DNA of 38,232 bases from Opitutia bacterium (GCA_947378905.1 CANCLV010000007.1:1-38232); one strand, 5' to 3'. Shown: positions 1 through 8,418, numbered from the stretch's first letter. Numbers and translations: made by a program. Notes: a model not told the origin generated them from the sequence alone.

Positions 1-24
1 CAGCAACAAAATCAGCAGCTCTAA
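1..24 (+). CDS. C-terminal tail of an upstream gene (partial)
   Basis: Reading frame 1 gives seven codons, QQQNQQL, and then a TAA stop at 22-24. The next gene starts with GTG directly after this stop. The glutamine-rich run looks like a low-complexity protein tail, but seven residues cannot identify a product. The tight junction suggests the upstream gene and the following lipoprotein are co-transcribed. It could also be chance non-coding sequence. Confidence 0.3.
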   Translation, partial: QQQNQQL

Positions 25-435
25 GTGATTTCACGTCTCTGTTGCGTCGTTCTTGCATTCCTCTTTGTGGGTTGTGCGACGACGCCAACTGAGACTGAAG
101 TTACTGAACCGAGTTCGCCGTTTAATAAACCCACAGGTAGTTCAACTAACTACCGAGTTGGGTTTGTTGGACGTTCTTCAGAATTCAATGGCCTAATCGC
201 CGTCCACCTAGTCAGAGAAGTTCCGGAATTTAATCTAAGAGAGAACGATGTCATTATCGCCCGCGACAACGACCTCAAACCAACTGCCTTATTAAGTGTG
301 CTGTCAATTAAGGGTCGGGTCTGTCTAGCCAAACTCACCAAAGGTCGCACATTACCGGACCAAGAGGTTGTCCTGCCCAACAGTAAAACCCGCGAAGAAG
401 CGGAGACTTTGCCATTGTTCATTTCCGGCTCTTGA
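25..435 (+). CDS. small predicted lipoprotein of unknown function
   Basis: This is a 136-residue protein that starts with GTG immediately after a possible upstream stop codon. The N-terminus has a short basic and hydrophobic signal ending in a lipobox (F-V-G-C, Cys17), so it is probably lipid-anchored in the envelope. A Ser/Thr/Pro/Glu-rich linker follows to about residue 40. The rest is a compact domain of about 95 residues rich in short beta-type segments (for example VGFVGRSSEFNGLIAV). I do not recognise the family and assign no function. It lies 34 bp upstream of ychF on the same strand and may share its transcript. Confidence 0.75.
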   Translation: MISRLCCVVLAFLFVGCATTPTETEVTEPSSPFNKPTGSSTNYRVGFVGRSSEFNGLIAVHLVREVPEFNLRENDVIIARDNDLKPTALLSVLSIKGRVCLAKLTKGRTLPDQEVVLPNSKTREEAETLPLFISGS

Positions 436-469
436 CCTTCGGGGCAAGGAAGCCCACGTTGCAAACTCT

Positions 470-1573
470 ATGTTACAGGCAGGCATCGTCGGACTACCCA
501 ACGTCGGTAAGTCTACTCTCTTCAACGCCCTCACACGCTCACGCAAAGCTGAGGCGGCGAACTATCCGTTCTGTACCATCGAGCCCAATGTCGGCGTCGT
601 CGAAGTTCCTGACGATCGTCTCTTTGAACTTCAAAGAATCGCAGGTACTAAAGTCGTCATCCCTGCCGCGATTGAATTCGTAGATATCGCCGGATTGGTC
701 GCCGGTGCATCTAAAGGTGAAGGTTTAGGAAATAAATTTTTAGCAAACATTCGTGAGGTCGATGCCGTGGTGCACGTTGTACGCTGTTTCGATAACGATG
801 ACATTGTACACAACATGGGTAAAGTTGATCCTATCCGTGACATCGGCGTAATCGAAACTGAACTTATTTTAGCTGATATTCAATCGGCCGAACAACAGCT
901 CGATAAGAATCAAAAGAAAATTAAGAGCCAGGACAAGGACGCCATCGCCAACGTCGAATTACTTACTCGCCTCATCAAACACTTAAACGACGGCAAACCT
1001 GCCTCAAGCTTATCAGTCAACGAAGAAGAAAGAGTGAGAATTAAGAGTTACGCTCTCCTCTCTTCGAAATCAGTTCTATACGCATGCAATGTTGCCGAAG
1101 AGCATTTAGCAGATCCTTCCAAGAATCCTTACGTCGAAGCCGTACGTAAACATATTGCCGAACAGTCTGGTTGTGAGGCCGTCGTGATTTGTGCCCAAGT
1201 AGAGGCTGAACTCTGCGACCTGCCACCCAACGAAGCCAAAGACTATCTCAATGCTCTGGGCGTAACCGACTCAGGTGTATCAGGACTTATCCGTGGTGCT
1301 TATAAATTACTCGGACTGGCCACCTATTTCACTGCTGGCGAAAAAGAAGTGCGTGCATGGACATTCCGTAGTGGGATGACCGCACCGCAATGCGCTGGAG
1401 TAATCCATACCGATTTTGAAAAAGGTTTCATTAAGGCTGAAGTCGTCGCTTATGCTGACTTGGTTAAAGTTGGCTCCGTTGCCGCGGCCCGTGACGCTGG
1501 AAAATATCGCTTAGAAGGCAAAGAATACCTGTTCAAGGACGGCGATGTCACAGTATTCCGTTTTGCTAACTAA
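470..1573 (+). CDS. ychF: Redox-regulated ribosome-binding ATPase YchF (Obg family)
   Basis: The product is 367 residues, close to the usual YchF length of about 363. The start at 470 gives the family-typical N-terminus, with the P-loop GLPNVGKS beginning about residue 7. The longer open frame from 368 overlaps the preceding lipoprotein and adds a non-homologous tail. Other landmarks are the G2/G3 region (DIAGLVAGASKGEGLGN), a central coiled-coil section around residues 130-180, and a C-terminal TGS-like domain (TFRSGMTAPQCAGVIH). YchF is a cytoplasmic P-loop protein that prefers ATP over GTP and associates with ribosomes; in E. coli it is linked to oxidative-stress control. The lack of a canonical NKxD specificity motif is normal for the family. 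Confidence 0.97.
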   Translation: MLQAGIVGLPNVGKSTLFNALTRSRKAEAANYPFCTIEPNVGVVEVPDDRLFELQRIAGTKVVIPAAIEFVDIAGLVAGASKGEGLGNKFLANIREVDAVVHVVRCFDNDDIVHNMGKVDPIRDIGVIETELILADIQSAEQQLDKNQKKIKSQDKDAIANVELLTRLIKHLNDGKPASSLSVNEEERVRIKSYALLSSKSVLYACNVAEEHLADPSKNPYVEAVRKHIAEQSGCEAVVICAQVEAELCDLPPNEAKDYLNALGVTDSGVSGLIRGAYKLLGLATYFTAGEKEVRAWTFRSGMTAPQCAGVIHTDFEKGFIKAEVVAYADLVKVGSVAAARDAGKYRLEGKEYLFKDGDVTVFRFAN

Positions 1574-1672
1574 AAGGACTTCTTAGGGGTCTAATTCAGA
1601 ATAGTACCCATTAGTTTAGTTGATAGCTCTGCCTTTTGATTGCCAACAAGGGTGCGAGTTATTGTCTCAATT

Positions 1673-2275
1673 ATGATGAGACATTGGCTAATCATTTTAC
1701 CTTTAATCCTCAGCGCGTGTAAGCCCGAGCCAAAGATTGCGACCTACGAAGTTAAATCGGAAAATTCTGCAGCACTCGCAAAAGCAAGCGAGGCACCCTC
1801 GAATAAAATGAACGCCATGAAGGGCGATGCCTCGATGCAGGCCGAAGTCGCTTCATTTGGTGAACCTAAGTGGGGATCCATTCCTAAAACTTGGACTGCA
1901 TCTGCCCCAAACCCAATGCGCAAAGGTAGTTGGAGCATCACACAAGCGGATGGATCGAAAGCAGAAATCGCAGTTACTGTTTTCCCTGGCGACGTCGGTG
2001 GCGATGTAGCCAACGTCAATCGCTGGCGTGGCCAACTGGGATTAGAGAAAGTGGGCGAAGATAAAATTAAGTCCGATCAAAATTCAATCAACGTCGGTAA
2101 TTTATCTGGTCGAGTTTACCAGCTGATATCCACCGACGGAAAAAAGTCTACCACCGCCGTCATCCTTCCCAAAAACAATGCGACTTGGTTTTTTAAACTC
2201 ACAGGTGATACCGGCCTGGTGAGCGCCGAAAAGGAGTCATTCTTAAAAATGGTAACCCAAACTCAACTTCCGTGA
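1673..2275 (+). CDS. predicted lipoprotein encoded directly upstream of ccsBA
   Basis: This 200-residue protein has a short signal and a lipobox (L-S-A-C, Cys16), so it is probably anchored in the membrane facing the periplasm. I chose the ATG at 1673. Upstream frame extension uses a TTG and would place residues ahead of the signal peptide. After a polar linker (about 17-65) comes a domain with PMRKGSWSI, VTVFPGDVGGDVANVNRWR and a C-terminal WFFKLTGD segment. I recall this domain type in envelope proteins of Verrucomicrobia and Planctomycetes, without a known function. The stop overlaps the GTG start of ccsBA by 4 bp, so the two are almost certainly translationally coupled. That suggests a link to cytochrome c maturation or to the periplasmic redox space, which is inference. 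Confidence 0.85.
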   Translation: MMRHWLIILPLILSACKPEPKIATYEVKSENSAALAKASEAPSNKMNAMKGDASMQAEVASFGEPKWGSIPKTWTASAPNPMRKGSWSITQADGSKAEIAVTVFPGDVGGDVANVNRWRGQLGLEKVGEDKIKSDQNSINVGNLSGRVYQLISTDGKKSTTAVILPKNNATWFFKLTGDTGLVSAEKESFLKMVTQTQLP

Positions 2276-5200
2276 GTTCAAGCCCTTCAACAACTGTAAA
2301 TCGAATCTACCAATTCGCAGCGTCACTCAAATTGACGGTCGCATTGCTCAGCTTGTCGATGATCCTAATTTTACTAGGGACACTTGAACAAGTTCACTGG
2401 GGCGTTTGGCATGTTCAAAAGGAATATTTCAGCAGTTGGTTTTGCCTGTATCCCTTAAACAGTTCCGCCCCTCTTCGCATTCCCCTCCCCGCTGGCTTTT
2501 TACTCGGACTATTGTTGGTGATAAACTTAATCTGCGCACACTTCCAAAAGTTCCAGGATAAAAAAGGTTATAAGCATTGGGGCATTAAGATGATTCACAT
2601 CGGTCTACTCCTACTCCTGATCGGAGGATTCGTCACCGCAGCCTATCAAGATGAATCCGCCATGGTCATACCTGAAAAGGAGCAACGTAATTTCACCGAA
2701 GCCTTTCGTAGCTTTGAATTAGTAATTATCGAACATACCGCAAACGGGACGGACAAAGTAGTCTCCATACCAGAAGAGCTATTAAACAAATCGGAATTAA
2801 ACCTACCCAATACAGCATTCACAGTTAAGGTTCTGAAGTACTATCCTAATTCAGTCTTAAGAGCCAAATCACAATTTCCTCAAGGCGAAGTCGCGTCAGT
2901 CACCCAAGGCATCGGCGCACGAACAGCTTTAGCCTACAGACCTCTTCCTGAAAGTTACGACGACAACAATCCGAATAACCCACTGGCGATTGTTGAAATC
3001 ACCTCGCGTAAAGTGAGTCTCGGTTCTTGGATTCTCAATGCTCAATTAGGTGAGTCATTCCCCGCTCAGACCTTTGCGCATGACGGCAGAAATTATGAAA
3101 TCACTCTCCGTAAACTTCGCAACTATCTACCCTTCTCGATATCCCTAAACCAATTTACCCACGAAAAATATCCTGGAACTGATATTCCCAAACGTTTCGT
3201 CAGCGATGTCATCGTCACAGGTGAAACCGGAAAATTTCCTTACACGATTTCCATGAATCAACCGATGCGTCACGGCGGAATGACTTTTTACCAGTCGAGC
3301 TTCGGTGCTACAGCTGAAGGAAAAAATATTTCTGTTCTACAAGTCGTACGTAATCCGGGTTGGTTAATTCCCTATTTATCTGTCGGGCTCATGTCATTAG
3401 GACTTCTTTGGCACTTCTGCCTATCTCTCGGACAGTTCTTAAGTCGTCGAACCGCCGCAACGACACTGAGCATTCTCGCTCTTGGTTTTTTTCCGCTCAA
3501 CGCTGAATCTGCGGAAAACAAGTGGGACACTCGCGAGTTGGGCAACCTACCCGTGCAAAGTGGTGGTCGAGTCATCCCGATCGAAACATTAGCAAGTTCT
3601 TCGCTACTACAAATGCGGGCACGTCGTGAGATTGCACTCACCGATGTAGAAGCCATCGCCTTCGGCAAGAAGCCTTCAACTTGGACCGCTGAAGAGTCTG
3701 CCTTAATTGCCAAAGAGCTCCCCGACTTAGATGCGGTAGCAAAAACAGCACTCGAAGCCCGGTGTATAAATCTCAAAGGAAAATCTATAACCGCTTTAGA
3801 TTGGTTCATTGAAGTCTCTTTCCGCGGACATGTTGCAAAATTTCTGCCTACCTTCCGTGTCGATCACCCAGTGGTCCTTAAAATGATGGGACGTGATCCC
3901 GAAAAAACAAAGTTCGTGAGTTGGAATGATGTTATCAAAAACAGCGAAAATTTAACCAAAGCCGCCGAAAAATCTCGCACCCTCGCCCAAGCTAACCGCG
4001 AAGCTGAAGACCGTGCGCTCATCCAATTAGAGAACGCTGCCCGTCAGTATGCTAACTTAGCCATGGCTTTTATTCCTGGCGATTTACCGGCTGAGATTTC
4101 TCCTCAACAAGAATACCAAACTTGGCTCGGCTCGCTAAATCGTGCAGCTGCGCAAATTTCTGAACAGAAAAGCAACAATGGTATTGCACCGAAGTTCGAT
4201 AAAGAGCTTCAAGATAATTTAAAATTCCTCGTCGAACGTTACCAGAACTTTAGTCGCGAAGGCGGTATACGTATCGTACCCCCACTTCCTACCAACGTTA
4301 ATCAAGAGTGGGATAATTTAGGTTCAGCCCTGCTCTCCGTCATCACCGAACGCAACCTTCACCGGCCAGCCTTAGCGACGGATGGTACCGTAACCCGCTA
4401 CGCTAATTTCTGTACCGCCTGGCGCGAAGGTCGCGATGATGATTGTGCATTAGAAGTCCGTGCACTCTACGCTGCACAAACGGGCCCATGGACTGTACGT
4501 ACCGACGCCGAAACAATCTTCAGTCGATTACAGGCATTCTATTGGATGCTCATCGCCTATTTCATATTAATCTTATTCGTGCTCTGGGCTTGGGTCGCAG
4601 AAAAAAAACAAATCTACTTTAATTGGGCTTTTGCAGTACTTATCTCTCTCTTCGTATGTCACACGATTGCGTTAGGTTTCCGTATGTGGCTGCACGAACG
4701 TCCACCCGTCACCAATCTTTATTCATCAGGTATATTTGTCGCCTGGGGTGCTGTATTACTCGGTATCATCTTAGAGAAAATATGGCGTAATGGTATTGGA
4801 TCTGTGGCCGCAAGTGTCAGCGGATTCATGTCTCTCATCGTGGCTCACAATTTGGGATTATCGGGAGAAGATAATTTAGAGAGTGTCCGCGCCGTATTAG
4901 ATTCCAACTTCTGGCTCTCAACCCACGTCACTACGGTCACGATTGGCTATGCTGCAACCTTTGTCGCCGGACTAGTCGCAGCCATTCACTTATGGCTACG
5001 AGCATTCAAGAAAGGCTATCGTGACGGAGACTCAGTCGCACGTGCCGCTTATGGTATTCTCGCTTTTGCAACCCTCGCTAGTTTCGTCGGAACCATGCTG
5101 GGTGGAATCTGGGCCGACCAAAGTTGGGGAAGATTCTGGGGATGGGATCCTAAAGAAAACGGGGCCGTATTGATTGTTCTTTGGTGTGCCATTTGCTTAC

Positions 5201-5430
5201 ACGCTCGCTGGGGTGCACTGGTTAAACGCGAAGGCCTTATGCAAATGCTCGTCTTTGGAAACATCGTCACCAGTTGGTCCTGGTTTGGCACCAATTTATT
5301 AGGCGTCGGATTACACAGTTATGGTTTCACTGAGTCTGGCTTCTTCTGGCTCTGCGCCTTTGCAGTCTCGCAGCTCATCATCATCGCGCTTGGCTGGCTT
5401 CCCGCACGCGATGAAGTTCAAGCCTCATGA
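2272..5430 (+). CDS. ccsBA: Fused System II cytochrome c maturation protein (ResB/CcsB-CcsA)
   Basis: This 1052-residue membrane protein joins a ResB/CcsB-like half to a CcsA half. Such a CcsBA synthase carries heme across the inner membrane and attaches it to CXXCH motifs of apocytochromes c. The N-terminal half has transmembrane segments near residues 18-38, 72-92 and 105-125, a periplasmic ResB domain, and another segment near 365-385. A hydrophobic stretch near 397-412 ending in NAESAE precedes a soluble middle region of about 340 residues. The C-terminal half has several membrane spans and the tryptophan-rich heme-handling WWD region (WADQSWGRFWGWDPKEN, about 948-964). Candidate heme-ligand histidines are near 797, 808, 885 and 1015. 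The GTG start overlaps the preceding lipoprotein stop. The family identification is firm; the middle region is not assigned. Confidence 0.95.
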   Translation: MSSSPSTTVNRIYQFAASLKLTVALLSLSMILILLGTLEQVHWGVWHVQKEYFSSWFCLYPLNSSAPLRIPLPAGFLLGLLLVINLICAHFQKFQDKKGYKHWGIKMIHIGLLLLLIGGFVTAAYQDESAMVIPEKEQRNFTEAFRSFELVIIEHTANGTDKVVSIPEELLNKSELNLPNTAFTVKVLKYYPNSVLRAKSQFPQGEVASVTQGIGARTALAYRPLPESYDDNNPNNPLAIVEITSRKVSLGSWILNAQLGESFPAQTFAHDGRNYEITLRKLRNYLPFSISLNQFTHEKYPGTDIPKRFVSDVIVTGETGKFPYTISMNQPMRHGGMTFYQSSFGATAEGKNISVLQVVRNPGWLIPYLSVGLMSLGLLWHFCLSLGQFLSRRTAATTLSILALGFFPLNAESAENKWDTRELGNLPVQSGGRVIPIETLASSSLLQMRARREIALTDVEAIAFGKKPSTWTAEESALIAKELPDLDAVAKTALEARCINLKGKSITALDWFIEVSFRGHVAKFLPTFRVDHPVVLKMMGRDPEKTKFVSWNDVIKNSENLTKAAEKSRTLAQANREAEDRALIQLENAARQYANLAMAFIPGDLPAEISPQQEYQTWLGSLNRAAAQISEQKSNNGIAPKFDKELQDNLKFLVERYQNFSREGGIRIVPPLPTNVNQEWDNLGSALLSVITERNLHRPALATDGTVTRYANFCTAWREGRDDDCALEVRALYAAQTGPWTVRTDAETIFSRLQAFYWMLIAYFILILFVLWAWVAEKKQIYFNWAFAVLISLFVCHTIALGFRMWLHERPPVTNLYSSGIFVAWGAVLLGIILEKIWRNGIGSVAASVSGFMSLIVAHNLGLSGEDNLESVRAVLDSNFWLSTHVTTVTIGYAATFVAGLVAAIHLWLRAFKKGYRDGDSVARAAYGILAFATLASFVGTMLGGIWADQSWGRFWGWDPKENGAVLIVLWCAICLHARWGALVKREGLMQMLVFGNIVTSWSWFGTNLLGVGLHSYGFTESGFFWLCAFAVSQLIIIALGWLPARDEVQAS

Positions 5431-5954
5431 GTGACGCCACAGAAAATTTTTGGTTCTGTTTAAAGTCCAAACCTCGCCAAGAGGCGGTGGCGGTTCGTAA
5501 TTTAAAAGCTGTCGGCGACATCGATATTTTCTTTCCACGAATTCGCCGCACCCGACGTGGACATGAGAAAAATAAAGAGGTAATCGAACCTCTCTTCCCT
5601 GGATATATTTTTGTTAAATTTAATCCTGAGGACTCACAAGGCACCGTCAAAAGCACTCGCGGTGTACTTCACTTAGTCAGTAAAAACGGAAAGGCGGTCG
5701 ACGTTGATAATAAAGTTATCGATGAACTCAAAGCCCTTGGCCCTGAAGGTGTTTTATCGATGCTCGACGAAGAATTAAAAGTAGGTGCCAAAATTAAAGT
5801 CATTCGCGGGATCTTCGCGGGATCCGAGGGCGAAGTTTTAAAACTCGCTACCCCACAAAAGAGAATCGCCGTCCTACTCACATTACTCGGCGCACAACAA
5901 TCAGTCGAGATGCCCCTCGACGATGTGGCCCAGAGCGAAGACGAAGCTTTATAA
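5427..5954 (+). CDS. NusG/RfaH-family transcription elongation factor (specialised paralogue)
   Basis: The 175-residue protein has a NusG N-terminal domain (about residues 8-105) and a KOW domain (about 122-172, LKVGAKIKVIRGIFAGSEG). The NGN domain contains FWFCLKSKPRQE and LFPGYIFVKF, the latter typical of NusG and RfaH. Such proteins bind the RNA polymerase clamp and raise processivity or suppress termination. Housekeeping nusG normally sits between secE and rplK; here the gene overlaps the ccsBA stop by 4 bp (ATGA), so this looks like a paralogue of the RfaH/LoaP kind. Its target operon cannot be read from the sequence. The nearest candidates are its own cytochrome-maturation operon or a distant polysaccharide cluster. 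It could be the only NusG of the genome, though context argues against that. Confidence 0.85.
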   Translation: MSDATENFWFCLKSKPRQEAVAVRNLKAVGDIDIFFPRIRRTRRGHEKNKEVIEPLFPGYIFVKFNPEDSQGTVKSTRGVLHLVSKNGKAVDVDNKVIDELKALGPEGVLSMLDEELKVGAKIKVIRGIFAGSEGEVLKLATPQKRIAVLLTLLGAQQSVEMPLDDVAQSEDEAL

Positions 5955-5955
5955 T

Positions 5956-6417
5956 ATGATTCAAGATTTACTTACCCATTCTCAGCGAATCGAAAATCTT
6001 CATCCGTATTTTCCGCAGGCATTCCAGTGGCTTAAGTCATTTAATGTAAACACCCCCGATGGAAAATATGAAATCGTGGGGCAGGATTGCGTCGCGGGCG
6101 TCCAACGTTACCAGACTAAACCCACGGCAGATAAAAAGTGGGAGGCACATCAAGTCTTTGGTGACATTCAGGTAGTCTTCGCGGGTGAAGAATACTGCGG
6201 TCATCATGATGTAGCCTTACTGCAAACCCTCGAGGCGTATTCCGCCGAAAAAGATGTAGCTAAGTTTTTAGCCCCAAAGCAGCCGTCGAGTCTTCTCCAC
6301 CTCTACCCTTCACAATTTACTATTTTCTACCCCTCCGATGCACATCAACCTGGGGTACAAATTTCCAAACCCTGCGAAGTTCTCAAGGTCGTCATCAAAT
6401 TTAGATTAAAGGTTTAA
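5956..6417 (+). CDS. YhcH/YjgK/YiaL family cupin-like protein (DUF386)
   Basis: The ATG at 5956, one base after the NusG-like stop, gives 153 residues, the usual size of this family. Diagnostic segments are WEAHQVFGDIQVVFAGEE (about residues 66-83), which carries the conserved His and Glu of the beta-barrel metal site, and IFYPSDAHQPG near the C-terminus. Family members are linked to sugar metabolism; some are annotated as a beta-galactosidase beta subunit and YhcH is tied to sialic acid use. The exact substrate is unknown. Position suggests co-transcription with the upstream NusG-like gene, although no functional link is evident. No Shine-Dalgarno sequence precedes the start. Confidence 0.85.
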   Translation: MIQDLLTHSQRIENLHPYFPQAFQWLKSFNVNTPDGKYEIVGQDCVAGVQRYQTKPTADKKWEAHQVFGDIQVVFAGEEYCGHHDVALLQTLEAYSAEKDVAKFLAPKQPSSLLHLYPSQFTIFYPSDAHQPGVQISKPCEVLKVVIKFRLKV

Positions 6418-6432
6418 TTTAACTCTCGCAGA

Positions 6433-6451
6433 TTAGGTTTTTAATACCTAA
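6433..6451 (+). other. inverted repeat just upstream of pyrF
   Basis: TTAGGT (6433-6438) and ACCTAA (6446-6451) are perfect inverted arms around a 7-nt T/A-rich loop, ending 9 nt before the pyrF ATG. It could be an operator, an RNA hairpin over the translation start, or a remnant terminator without a T tract. The stem is only 6 bp, so chance is possible. Confidence 0.3.
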
Positions 6452-6460
6452 GACTGCCTC

Positions 6461-7165
6461 ATGGGAAATCCCTGCCGTCTAATTATCGCTCTAGATGTTG
6501 AGAGCAAAGAAGAGGCATTATCATTAGTTCAACCATTAATCGGCAAAGTAGCTTGGGTAAAATTAGGTCTTCAACTTTTTGTTAAACATGGCCCCAGCAT
6601 CGTAGATGAATTTCATGCGCTGGGTTTCAAAGTATTCCTCGATTTAAAATTGCATGACATTCCGAACACCGTCAGTTCGGCGATCAAGAGCTTGAAAGGA
6701 CGCCCCTGCTCTTTACTCACCCTTCATGCCAGTGGTGGACCCGAAATGCTCACTCGTGCCGTCGAAGCAGCAAAGTTGAACATTCCTGACTGCCAACTCT
6801 TAGCGGTGACGGTTCTAACATCCATGGATCAAGCCCAGCTCAATGCCGTGGGCGTAAAGTCTAGCCCCGAAGAACAAGTTAAACTCCTCGCTAAAATGGC
6901 AATCCAGTCGGGCGTTCATGGCTGCGTATGCTCTCCGCTCGAATTACCTCTACTCAGAAAAGAACTAGGACCTAATCCGGTTTTAGTCACACCAGGTATC
7001 CGCTATCCTGATGGTAAAGCCGATGACCAAAATCGCGTCATGACTCCCATTCAAGCAGCACAAGCGGGTGCTAGTTTCATCGTAGTCGGACGCCCTATTT
7101 TAAAAGCGATCGACCCTGCTGCCGAAGCGGTAAAAATTTGCCGAGAAATCGGAGAGACAAAATGA
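6461..7165 (+). CDS. pyrF: Orotidine 5'-phosphate decarboxylase
   Basis: PyrF decarboxylates OMP to UMP, the last step of de novo pyrimidine synthesis, in the cytoplasm. The 234-residue protein matches the short bacterial type-1 family. The catalytic network DLKLHDIPNT lies at residues 61-70 (Asp61, Lys63, Asp66), with an additional active-site lysine in WVKLGLQLF (Lys34). The phosphate-binding end includes PGIRYPDG and SFIVVGRPI near the C-terminus. It begins 43 bp after the YhcH-family gene and its stop overlaps the ispD start (ATGA), so pyrF and ispD form a coupled pair. Confidence 0.97.
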   Translation: MGNPCRLIIALDVESKEEALSLVQPLIGKVAWVKLGLQLFVKHGPSIVDEFHALGFKVFLDLKLHDIPNTVSSAIKSLKGRPCSLLTLHASGGPEMLTRAVEAAKLNIPDCQLLAVTVLTSMDQAQLNAVGVKSSPEEQVKLLAKMAIQSGVHGCVCSPLELPLLRKELGPNPVLVTPGIRYPDGKADDQNRVMTPIQAAQAGASFIVVGRPILKAIDPAAEAVKICREIGETK

Positions 7166-7869
7166 ATAAACCTGGCGACGTACTTGTATTGCTCGCCGCG
7201 GGTTTTGCCCGACGGATGCAAAAAGTCGTGGATGACAAGATTACCGCTAGCCTTCTCGATAAGCCGGTCTTTTTTTATTCTCTGAATGCATTCTACGCTA
7301 CGGGAAAAATTGAGAAAGTGGTCATCGCCTATCGCGATGCAGAACAGTTAGCGAAAATACAAACTGCCTATGCCACATTCCATTTTCCAAATTGGAAAGT
7401 CGACTATGTGCTTGGCGGAGACAGTCGCCAAGAATCGGTACTCGCAGCACTCGAAACCTGTGCCGATCACCAAGGCTTAGTCCATATCCACGATGGTGCT
7501 CGTCCACTCATCACGCCCACCGCCATTAATATAGTTAGAACCCAAGCTGCTAAATCTGGAGCAGCCATTCTAGCGGGCAGAGCAGCTGACACCATTAAGA
7601 TTGCACATAAGACTGGTAACGCTGTCGACATGTCACCCGATCGTTCACTCGTATGGACCGCTGAAACACCTCAGGTATTTCGCACTGCGGTGATTTTAAA
7701 AGCCTACCGTAATGTTAAATCATCGGGAGCAAAAGTAACTGACGACAGCTCAGCCGTCGCCACACTTGGCCAAGAAGTATCTTTAGTAGAAAATACCGAG
7801 GTTAATCTTAAACTCACTCGCCCCAGTGATTTTACGATTGCCGAAGCTATTTTAAAATCGCGCGCTTAA
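7162..7869 (+). CDS. ispD: 2-C-methyl-D-erythritol 4-phosphate cytidylyltransferase
   Basis: IspD transfers CMP from CTP to methylerythritol phosphate in the non-mevalonate isoprenoid pathway. I start at the ATG at 7162, which overlaps the pyrF stop and is preceded by GGAGAG at good spacing, one of the few clear Shine-Dalgarno sites here. The protein has 235 residues. The nucleotide-binding loop is LAAGFARRMQK (about 11-21), with Arg18 and Lys26 in the places of the catalytic pair. The spacing between them is one residue longer than in E. coli. Other family motifs are IHDGARPLIT (Gly where Ala is usual), DTIKIA, TAETPQVFR (Glu replacing the usual Gln) and TDDSSAVATLG. It ends in a 4-bp convergent overlap with the next gene. 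Confidence 0.93.
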   Translation: MNKPGDVLVLLAAGFARRMQKVVDDKITASLLDKPVFFYSLNAFYATGKIEKVVIAYRDAEQLAKIQTAYATFHFPNWKVDYVLGGDSRQESVLAALETCADHQGLVHIHDGARPLITPTAINIVRTQAAKSGAAILAGRAADTIKIAHKTGNAVDMSPDRSLVWTAETPQVFRTAVILKAYRNVKSSGAKVTDDSSAVATLGQEVSLVENTEVNLKLTRPSDFTIAEAILKSRA

Positions 7870-8330
7870 AATCCCGACTGACGTAAGGCGGCGTCCAACT
7901 TTTGTTGGAATTCCATAATGTCATTTTGAGTTGGACGATATCCTTGAGTGCGCGGCACGAGTCCTGGTCTGCCTTCCATGTCCAAATACCAATCGGCTTT
8001 TTGATTGTCTGAGAAAGTAACATTACCACTGACCATCGTACCTGGACGACAAATGGTATCCACTTCAACCCTCACACCAGCGGCTGCCCCAGCGGAACCA
8101 TTTTCATCGGGTAAAGTTTCGTCAGTCGCAGCTACTACTTGTTCAGGTTTCTTAGGCTCTTCTTTTTCCTGAAGGGTGAGATTTAAGTCATCGACCAGGA
8201 AGCGGACGTCTAAAAAAGTCATCGAAATGCCTAGTTCAGTAGAGAGCCTACCTTGAATGACTGAAAGTGAAGACCCCTCCGCAACCCATTCAGAAACCTT
8301 TGAAATTTGTTCTTTAGTTAATTCACGCAT
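7866..8330 (-). CDS. conserved-looking hypothetical protein with HTH-like N-terminus
   Basis: This 154-residue protein is the only minus-strand gene in the first 17 kb. Residues 1-50 (starting MRELTKEQISKVSEWVAEG) are helical and resemble a small helix-turn-helix with a second helix at ISMTFLDVRFLVDDL. A Glu/Lys/Pro-rich linker spans about 52-80. The C-terminal part has a beta segment (VRVEVDTICRPGTMVSGNVTFSD) and the block ADWYLDMEGRPGLVPRTQGY, then a final helix. I recall similar unnamed proteins in Verrucomicrobia but no function. No signal peptide is seen, so it is probably cytoplasmic. Its stop overlaps the ispD stop convergently, and it is divergent from menB across an 88-bp gap. Confidence 0.75.
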   Translation of the reverse strand: MRELTKEQISKVSEWVAEGSSLSVIQGRLSTELGISMTFLDVRFLVDDLNLTLQEKEEPKKPEQVVAATDETLPDENGSAGAAAGVRVEVDTICRPGTMVSGNVTFSDNQKADWYLDMEGRPGLVPRTQGYRPTQNDIMEFQQKLDAALRQSGF

Positions 8331-8418
8331 ACCTAAAATTGGATGGGTTGGAGCAAATTTTCAAGCGTCCCCTCTCTTATTCATTGGAAATTGTTGTTTA
8401 ACCCCTCACTGTAGACCT

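Noticed and set aside
368..469. Longer ychF start
   Set aside because: The added residues overlap the preceding lipoprotein in another frame and are not part of the YchF family N-terminus.
1574..1672. tRNA or small RNA gene in the gap after ychF
   Set aside because: No cloverleaf, T-loop motif or terminator is visible. AGAATAGTA here recurs at 11474-11482, but a 9-mer is too short to call.
3372..3809. 145-codon minus-strand open frame inside ccsBA
   Set aside because: It is antisense to a conserved membrane-protein gene and shows no family features.
8257..8418. Longer menB start
   Set aside because: The extension runs antisense through the hypothetical gene and has no MenB similarity.
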